From: Streptomyces sp. CBMA29
GTDB taxonomy: Bacteria; Actinomycetota; Actinomycetes; Streptomycetales; Streptomycetaceae
NCBI RefSeq assembly: GCF_014596445.1
Contig: NZ_MECL01000106.1
Location: 1-46,310, forward strand
Direction of reading: 5' to 3'
Length of the DNA: 46,310 nucleotides
A program made the translations under genes and the position numbers. This document shows positions 41,191 through 46,310 of this stretch, piece by piece (position 1 is the first letter of the stretch; every line of letters begins with the position of its first letter). The notes beneath the pieces are model-generated. The model searched no databases, was not told where the DNA came from, and saw only the letters and a list, made by a program, of their open reading frames with translations.

Positions 41191-42222
41191 GTGAAGCGCC
41201 CGACGATGAAGGACGTGGCCCGGACCGCGGGGGTGAGCCCCATGACGGTCTCCCGCGTCGTGTCGGGCGAGCCGGGCGTCTCGCCGGACACCGCGGCCAG
41301 GGTCGAACAGGCGGTCAGGAGGCTTGGCTACCAGCGCAACGACAACGCGCGCAATCTGCGCCAGAAGAACCTCGGCACCTCCACCATCGCGCTCGTCGTC
41401 GACGACCTCGCCAACCCCTTCTACGCGCTGATGGCCCGCTCGGTCGAGGACGAGGCGCACCGCCGCGGCTACGTCGTGCTCGTCGGCAGCACCAACGACG
41501 AACCGCGGCGCGAACGCGAGGTCATCGCCGCCTTCACCGCCCGCCAGGTGGACGGCCTGATCATCGTGCCGACCATCGGCGGCCACGGCTTCCTCAAGCA
41601 GCCCATGGAGGGCGGCACCCAGGTGGTCTGCGTGGACCGGCCCGCCAAGGGCCTGGCCGTGGACACCGTCACCGTCGACAACCGGGCGGGCGCGGAACGC
41701 GCCGTCACGCACCTGCTCGACCACGGCCACACCCGTATCGCCTACCTGGGCGACCGCTACGGCATCTGGACCCAGCAGGAGCGCTACGTCGGCTACCTCG
41801 ACGCGCTGGCCGCGCACGGCATACCCGAGGACCCCGACCTCGTACGGCACGAACTGCGCTCGCACCACGAGGCGCGCGGCGCGCTCGCCGGGCTGCGCGC
41901 CCTGCCGGACCCGCCGACGGCGCTGTTCGCCAGCAACGACCTGATCACCATGGGCGTGCTCGACGGCCTCGACCACCCGGCCCCGGTGGCCCTCGTCGGC
42001 TTCGACGACCTGCCGCTCGCCGAACGGCTCAGCCCGCCGCTGACCGTGGTCAGCCAGGACCCGGTGGCCATCGGGGGCACGGCGGCCAGTCTGCTCTTCG
42101 CCCGGATCGGCGGCGACCGCTCCGCACCCCGTTCCGTGGTGCTGCTGACCCGTCTCGTGGTCCGCGGCTCCGGCGAATTCCGCGGCGTCCGGCATCCCCA
42201 ACCCGCCCCGGACCAGGGGTGA
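41191..42222 (+). CDS. LacI-family transcriptional regulator
   Basis: A 343-residue regulator. The N-terminal HTH is TMKDVARTAGVSPMTVSRVVSG and the hinge follows with RNLRQKNLGTSTIALVVDDLANPFYALMARSVEDEA. The periplasmic-binding-protein-like effector domain ends with VGFDDLPLAERLSPPLTVVSQDP. The GTG start has AGGAGG three bases before it (short spacing); an ATG five codons later is possible but has no ribosome site. It is divergent from the GH92 gene, and a shared 14-bp element suggests it controls that gene and itself. A mannose-type sugar would be a natural inducer, which is inference. Confidence 0.92.
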   Translation: MKRPTMKDVARTAGVSPMTVSRVVSGEPGVSPDTAARVEQAVRRLGYQRNDNARNLRQKNLGTSTIALVVDDLANPFYALMARSVEDEAHRRGYVVLVGSTNDEPRREREVIAAFTARQVDGLIIVPTIGGHGFLKQPMEGGTQVVCVDRPAKGLAVDTVTVDNRAGAERAVTHLLDHGHTRIAYLGDRYGIWTQQERYVGYLDALAAHGIPEDPDLVRHELRSHHEARGALAGLRALPDPPTALFASNDLITMGVLDGLDHPAPVALVGFDDLPLAERLSPPLTVVSQDPVAIGGTAASLLFARIGGDRSAPRSVVLLTRLVVRGSGEFRGVRHPQPAPDQG

Positions 42223-42256
42223 TTACCGTCAGCAGCGGAAGTCCACTGTCGCGTCA

Positions 42257-42298
42257 TTGACATGCCCACCAATCCCCATCAGGGTGAGAGCGCTCTCA
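42257..42298 (+). promoter_or_regulatory. GH64 promoter with LacI-type operator TGAGAGCGCTCTCA (site 2)
   Basis: TTGACA (42257-42262), a 17-bp spacer and CAGGGT (42280-42285) form a good promoter. The perfect 14-bp palindrome 42285-42298 starts at the last base of the -10 and covers the transcription start, a classic repressor position. Confidence 0.75.
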
Positions 42299-42380
42299 GA
42301 ACCGCTGCGGAGGAATCGATTCCGCGATGTCCGGCGACGTCTGTCCTCCGCGGTGCCCCAACTGATGAGGAGTACAGAGC

Positions 42381-43580
42381 GTGTACATCACCAAACGGAA
42401 GCTCTTCGTACCGCTGGCCGCGGCCACGCTGATCGGCGGCGGACTGACCGCCGCAGGGCTCGCGTCGACCGCCTCGGCCTCGGTGCCGGACACCATTCCG
42501 CTCACCTTCACCAACAACTCCGGCCGCGGCGACCAGGTCTACGTCTACGACATCGGCACCAACCTCGCCACCGGAGAACAGGGCTGGGCCGACGCGGACG
42601 GCGCCTTCCACGCCTGGCCGGCCGGCGGCAATCCCCCCACCGAGGCGCCCGACGCGTCCATCACGGGCCCCGCCGACGGCCAGTCGCTCACCCTGAAGCT
42701 CCCCAAGTTCTCCGGCCGGGTGTACTTCTCCTACGGCCAGAAGCTGGTCTTCAAGCTGACCACCGGCGGCCTCGTCCAGCCCGCCGTACAGAACCCGGAC
42801 GATCCGAACCACGACATCCTGTTCAACTGGACCGAGTACACGCTCAACGACTCGGGCCTGTGGATCAACAGCACGCAGGTCGACATGTTCTCCGCCCCCT
42901 ACGCGGTCGGCGTGAAGGCCGCGGACGGGTCGACGAAGACCACGGGACACCTCAAGCCCGGCGGCTACAACGGATTCTTCGACGGCCTCAAGGCGCGGCC
43001 CGGCGGCTGGGCGGGCCTGGTCGAGACCGCGCCCGACGGCAGCGTCCTGCGGGCGCTCGCCCCCGGCCACGGCATCGAGTCCGGCGCGCTGCCCGCCTCG
43101 GTGATGGACGACTACATCAACCGGGTCTGGGACAAGTACGGTTCCTCGACCCTGACGGTCACGCCCTTCGGCGACCAGCCGGACACCAAGTACTTCGGCC
43201 GGGTCTCCGGTGACGTCATGAACTTCACCGACTCCTCGGGCGCGGTCGTCACCAGCTTCCAGAAGCCGGACTCCGACAGCGTCTTCGGCTGTTACAAGCT
43301 GCTGGACGCGCCGAACGACCTGGTGCGCGGCCCCATCTCCCGTACGCTGTGCGCCGGTTACAACCGTACGACGCTGCTGACCAACTCCGAGCAGCCCGAC
43401 GCGGACGCGTCCGGCTTCTACCAGGACGCGGACACCAACCAGTACGCCCGCGAGATCCACGAGCAGATGGCCGACGGGAGCGCGTACGCCTTCGCCTTCG
43501 ACGACGTCGGCAACCACGAGTCGCTGGTCCACGACGGCGACCCGCAGGAGGCGTCGATCACCCTCGACCCGTTCGACTGA
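42381..43580 (+). CDS. Secreted GH64 beta-1,3-glucanase
   Basis: A 399-residue secreted glucanase. The signal peptide runs to about residue 34 (VPLAAATLIGGGLTAAGLASTASA). The GH64 domain shows IPLTFTNNSGRGDQVYVYDIG, GRVYFSYGQKLVFKL and the active-site region with Glu152 (WTEYTLNDSG) and Asp168 (STQVDMFSAPYAVGV), which keep the 16-residue spacing of the Glu/Asp pair described for the laminaripentaose-producing enzyme of Streptomyces. Such enzymes cut beta-1,3-glucan (laminarin, curdlan, fungal wall). No extra binding module is present. GTG start with AGGAG at eight bases. Regulation by the operator at 42285-42298 is likely. Its stop is only six bases from the convergent DUF4389 gene stop. Confidence 0.93.
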   Translation: MYITKRKLFVPLAAATLIGGGLTAAGLASTASASVPDTIPLTFTNNSGRGDQVYVYDIGTNLATGEQGWADADGAFHAWPAGGNPPTEAPDASITGPADGQSLTLKLPKFSGRVYFSYGQKLVFKLTTGGLVQPAVQNPDDPNHDILFNWTEYTLNDSGLWINSTQVDMFSAPYAVGVKAADGSTKTTGHLKPGGYNGFFDGLKARPGGWAGLVETAPDGSVLRALAPGHGIESGALPASVMDDYINRVWDKYGSSTLTVTPFGDQPDTKYFGRVSGDVMNFTDSSGAVVTSFQKPDSDSVFGCYKLLDAPNDLVRGPISRTLCAGYNRTTLLTNSEQPDADASGFYQDADTNQYAREIHEQMADGSAYAFAFDDVGNHESLVHDGDPQEASITLDPFD

Positions 43581-43586
43581 GCCGCG

Positions 43587-44486
43587 TCAGCGGCCCGGTG
43601 GGGTGACGACGACGGCCGCGGCGGCAGGTGCTGTCGCCGCGGCGTTGTCGTCGTTGTTCCCGTTCCAGTCGGTCACGGTGTCGCCGACGATGTGGCCCGC
43701 GAGGCCGACCGCCAGGAAGACCCCGACGAGCACCTTCGCCGCCGTGCTCATCAGCAGCGGCCGGGTGGCGGAGGCGAGGGCGCCGGGGACGGAACCGGGC
43801 ACCGCCCCGTAGGTGTCGCCCGGCACTGCGCCCGGCATGCCCGGCCGCGCCGCGCCCGGTACGGCCTTCGGCGCGTCGCCGTCGCCGAAGAGCCGCTTGG
43901 GGTAGGCGGAGGTCAGCAGGAGCATGTAAGCGCTGAACCGCATGCTGAAGCGCAGCGTCGCCGCGCTCGCCTCGAACAGCGGCCGGGGCATCCGGCCGAG
44001 TACCAGCGTGATCAGCCAGATGAAGAAGGCGAGCGCGTACCAGCCGGAGGTCACCAGGCTCTGCACGATCGCCGCCGGGATCATCAAGATGATGCGGAAG
44101 AACACCGCGAGCCGGTTCAGCGGCCCCGGCCGCAGTTCGATCCGCACCGGATAGTGCTCGGCGGGCCGCAGCGCGAACGGCGGATACCGGTCGACCAGCA
44201 GCATCGCGCTGGCGTGCACGCGCGTCTCGTACGCCAGGAACGCGCCGAGATAGCGGGCCACGCCCTCGGGCAGGCGCCCGGTGAACAGCGCGGCGAACCA
44301 GCCGACGATCACGGTGAAGAACGCGCCGACGCCGAGCACGAACACCACGATGAACTGCGGGATCAGCAGCAGCCAGCGCAGCAGCACCGTCAGCCGCCGC
44401 TGACGGCCCGGGTCCGGCATGTCCAGTTCCGGCAGCCACTCCACCGGCTCGGCCCCCTCGGGCCTCGCCCACATCGGTTCCGTCAT
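43587..44486 (-). CDS. DUF4389 membrane protein
   Basis: A 299-residue membrane protein of the DUF4389 family: LTVLLRWLLLIPQFIVVFVLGVGAFFTVIVGWFAALFTGRLP at the front and FRIILMIPAAIVQSLVTSGWYALAFFIWLITLVLGRMP later, with ETRVHASAMLLVDRYPPF between. About five hydrophobic segments are seen. The C-terminal third is a Pro/Gly/Ala-rich stretch (AVPGAARPGMPGAVPGDTYGAVPG) followed by one more helix (AAKVLVGVFLAVGLAGHIVGD). The function of the family is unknown. GGAG lies eight bases before the ATG. It faces the GH64 gene tail to tail. Confidence 0.85.
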   Translation of the reverse strand: MTEPMWARPEGAEPVEWLPELDMPDPGRQRRLTVLLRWLLLIPQFIVVFVLGVGAFFTVIVGWFAALFTGRLPEGVARYLGAFLAYETRVHASAMLLVDRYPPFALRPAEHYPVRIELRPGPLNRLAVFFRIILMIPAAIVQSLVTSGWYALAFFIWLITLVLGRMPRPLFEASAATLRFSMRFSAYMLLLTSAYPKRLFGDGDAPKAVPGAARPGMPGAVPGDTYGAVPGSVPGALASATRPLLMSTAAKVLVGVFLAVGLAGHIVGDTVTDWNGNNDDNAAATAPAAAAVVVTPPGR

Positions 44487-44725
44487 GCCCGGCGCTCCGT
44501 CCTGGGACGTCCACGCAGACGCCCTCGTGGACGAACCTCGCAGTCCGGAGCACCCCTCGCATGTCCAGCAGGGCGGCCGGGTGACGCCCGGACGGGCCGC
44601 ACCGCCGTGCGGGCGCTCCCGCGAGCGGTGACCATGGAGCGCGCAGGGGGCTTTCCGTGTACGCCCGCACGTGCCGGGCGGGCGCGCGGACAGGGGCGCC
44701 GCGCGTGGCCGCTCTCAGGCTCGGC

Positions 44726-45550
44726 TCAGTTGAAGGTGTCCGGGTCCGGGCCCGTGCGCTCACCGCGGTCGAGCGCCGTGATCGCGGCCATGTCGGCCTC
44801 GGGCAGCTCGAAGTCGAAGAGCCGGAAGTTCTCCTCGACGCGGGCGCGGGTCACCGACTTCGGGAAGACGATGTCGCCGCGCTGGACGTGCCAGCGGAGC
44901 GCGACCTGGGCGGGCGTCCGGCCCAGCCGTTCCGCTGCGGCCACCAGCACCGGGTCCTTGAGCACGTTGCCCTTGGCGATCGGGGACCACGCCTCGGTCG
45001 CGATCTCGTGCTCGGCGTTGAAGGCCCGGACATCGTCCTGCACCAGGTACGGGTGCACCTCGATCTGATTGACCGCGGGAACGACCACGCACTTCTGGAG
45101 CAGGCGGCTGATGTGCGGCGGCTGGAAGTTGGACACCCCGACGGCCTTGGCGCGGCCCGAGGCGTAGATCTCCTCCAGCGCCCGCCAGGTCTCGGTGAAG
45201 TCGCCCACCGCGGGCCTCGGCCAGTGGATCAGGAAGAGGTCCAGATACGCCGTGTCCAGGTCGTCGAGCGAGCGCGCGAAGGCCGTGAGGGCGTCGCCGT
45301 ACGCGTGGTAAGGGTTGTCGAGCTTGCTGGTGAGGAAGACCTCCTCACGCGGCAGGCCCGATTCGGCGACGGCCTGGCCGACTTCCTTCTCGTTGCCGTA
45401 CATCTCGGCGGTGTCGATGTGGCGGTAGCCGATCTCCAGGGCGGTGGTGACCGCCTCCCGCGTGTCCTTCGGCGGGATCTGGAACGTCCCGAAGCCGAGC
45501 TGGGGGATGGCGACGCCGTTGTTGAGCGTGAGAGCGGGCACAGCAGACAT
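44726..45550 (-). CDS. Aldo/keto reductase (AKR5-like)
   Basis: A 274-residue aldo/keto reductase with the catalytic tetrad Asp46 and Tyr51 (DTAEMYGNE), Lys76 (LTSKLDN) and His109 (IHWP). Other family blocks are GVSNFQPPHISRLL, NQIEVHPYL and FPKSVTRARVEENFRLFDF, the last being the NADPH 2'-phosphate-binding region. It resembles the 2,5-diketo-D-gluconate reductase group, but small carbonyl compounds or methylglyoxal are equally possible substrates. AAGGAAG lies eight bases before the ATG. It is a single gene, separated from DUF4389 by about 240 bp. Confidence 0.92.
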   Translation of the reverse strand: MSAVPALTLNNGVAIPQLGFGTFQIPPKDTREAVTTALEIGYRHIDTAEMYGNEKEVGQAVAESGLPREEVFLTSKLDNPYHAYGDALTAFARSLDDLDTAYLDLFLIHWPRPAVGDFTETWRALEEIYASGRAKAVGVSNFQPPHISRLLQKCVVVPAVNQIEVHPYLVQDDVRAFNAEHEIATEAWSPIAKGNVLKDPVLVAAAERLGRTPAQVALRWHVQRGDIVFPKSVTRARVEENFRLFDFELPEADMAAITALDRGERTGPDPDTFN

Positions 45551-45958
45551 GTGCGCGACTTCCTTGCGTGTCTCGGCGGGTGGTTCCCGGTGGAGCCGCC
45601 TGACCTGCGGCGACGAGCCCGGAGTGACAGGGCGGCCTTCACCCACCGTAACTTCTGCCGACCTATCCGGCCCGCCGACGACGGACTTCGGTGACAGGCC
45701 CCGGCGCGCGGACCCGGATCGGGTCGTGAGGGGCGCCCAGCCGATACGACCGGACGACGGGGGGGATGCCGCCGGCCGTATCGGCTTATGAGGCGGGGGG
45801 GTGCCTCAAAGGTTCGGGTGCCCGGGTCCCGAACCGCCAAACACCCCGAATCCGGGAGCGTGCCGAATTCGCTTCGGAGAGCGCTCTCTTGGGAGGGACG
45901 CAACCCGTTACGCTGTGCCTGTTCCGTGCCACGCCACCCCGCGTGAAGGAGACGTCCC
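45551..45958. other. Divergent intergenic region, 408 bp, rich in inverted repeats
   Basis: No gene is seen. Three inverted repeats lie in a row: AGCCGATACG/CGTATCGGCT (45739-45748 and 45777-45786), TGAGGC/GCCTCA (45789-45808) and GGTTCGGG/CCCGAACC (45811-45835). They precede the LacI-type operator. They could be terminators, regulator sites or RNA structure in a transcript reading toward the LacI gene. Confidence 0.55.
45877..45888. promoter_or_regulatory. LacI-type operator palindrome GAGAGCGCTCTC (site 3)
   Basis: A perfect 12-bp palindrome identical to the core of the sites at 18462 and 42286. It lies about 70 bp upstream of a LacI-family gene, the usual place for an autoregulatory operator. 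Confidence 0.75.
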
Positions 45959-46310
45959 TTGTCCGACCCGAGCTTCGCGCCGCGTCCTACGCTGGAGGCA
46001 GTCGCCGCGCGGGCCGGGGTGTCGCGTGCCACCGCCTCGCGGGTGGTCAACGGGGGAGCGGGAGTACGGGGACCGCTGGTGGAGCGGGTGCGCAAGGCGG
46101 TGGACGAGTTGGGGTATGTGCCCAATCAGGCGGCGCGTACGTTGGTGACGCGGCGCAACGACGCCATCGCGGTGGTGGTGGCGGAGCCGGAGACGCGGTT
46201 CTTCACCGACCCGTTCTTCGCGCAGCAGGTGCGCGGGATCAGCAGGGAACTCACCGCGCGGGACAACCAGTTGGTGCTGCTGCTGACCGAAGGGGCCGCG
46301 GATTACGAGC
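45959..46310 (+). CDS. LacI-family transcriptional regulator, cut by window end
   Basis: The first 117 codons of a LacI-type regulator. After SDPSFAPRPTLEAVAARAG the HTH continues with VSRATASRVVNGGAGVRG and the hinge region ELGYVPNQAARTLVTRRNDAIAVVVAEPE, then TRFFTDPFFAQQVRGISREL of the effector domain. The start is TTG, with GAAGGAG seven bases before it; no ATG or GTG in that frame is well placed. Because the operator shared with the GH64 and beta-helix genes lies in its promoter, it is the best candidate for the repressor of that set. The C-terminus is outside the window. Confidence 0.88.
   Translation, partial: MSDPSFAPRPTLEAVAARAGVSRATASRVVNGGAGVRGPLVERVRKAVDELGYVPNQAARTLVTRRNDAIAVVVAEPETRFFTDPFFAQQVRGISRELTARDNQLVLLLTEGAADYE

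Noticed and set aside
45811..45840. GGTTCGGG...CCCGAACCGCCA considered as a tRNA T-arm/3' end or attachment-site remnant
   Set aside because: The T-loop consensus is not met and no other tRNA arms are found upstream.

Overview
The window is very GC-rich with strong third-position G/C bias, GTG and TTG starts, many ATGA stop/start overlaps, Tat lipoproteins, an LAETG sortase signal and a GlgA-GlgC pair. All of this fits a Streptomyces-like actinomycete chromosome. I see no rRNA, tRNA, CRISPR array, insertion sequence or phage gene. The gene mix (secreted hydrolases, LacI/TetR regulators, sigma factors, stress and nutrient genes) looks like ordinary conserved-to-accessory chromosome rather than a mobile island.

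Left region (1-12.4 kb). A long minus-strand operon appears built for scavenging organic sulfur. It runs from a tiny 24-codon leader peptide (10080-10154, Arg-Thr-Ser-Ser-Ala-Leu-Cys-Arg end) through a lipoprotein binding protein, two permeases and two ATPases of the peptide/nickel (Dpp/Opp) ABC class. It continues into two SsuD-like flavin monooxygenases flanking an acyl-CoA-dehydrogenase-fold monooxygenase, and into a further gene cut by the window edge. Upstream lie a DsbA-like protein and an Rrf2 regulator on the same strand, and a divergent cupin gene. The leader peptide and the cupin have matching TTGACATC -35 regions and appear to be transcribed without a 5' UTR.

Middle region (12.4-31.5 kb). 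It holds a secreted GH3 enzyme with PA14 and fascin-like modules, a secreted beta-helix protein with twin CBM32 modules, and a phospholipase C-type phosphoesterase that is sortase-anchored and has a plausible PHO box. These are followed by an EfeO-EfeB iron-uptake pair without EfeU, a NagZ-like GH3 lipoprotein, an ECF42-type sigma factor with its DGPF/YCII partner, a YoaK-like membrane protein, an MFS sugar/acid transporter, a small hypothetical gene and a SigB/SigF-family sigma factor.

Right region (31.5-46.3 kb). It holds a TetR/SDR divergent pair with two palindromic operators, a GNAT acetyltransferase, an F420-type nitroreductase, and glgA (possibly glgM) with glgC. A GH92 alpha-mannosidase is divergent from a LacI regulator, and the two promoters share a 14-bp element. 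Then come a GH64 beta-1,3-glucanase, a DUF4389 membrane protein, an aldo/keto reductase and the start of a second LacI regulator. A perfect GAGAGCGCTCTC palindrome lies upstream of the GH64 gene, the CBM32/beta-helix gene and this second LacI gene. It suggests one regulon for polysaccharide (perhaps fungal cell-wall glucan) breakdown spread across the window.
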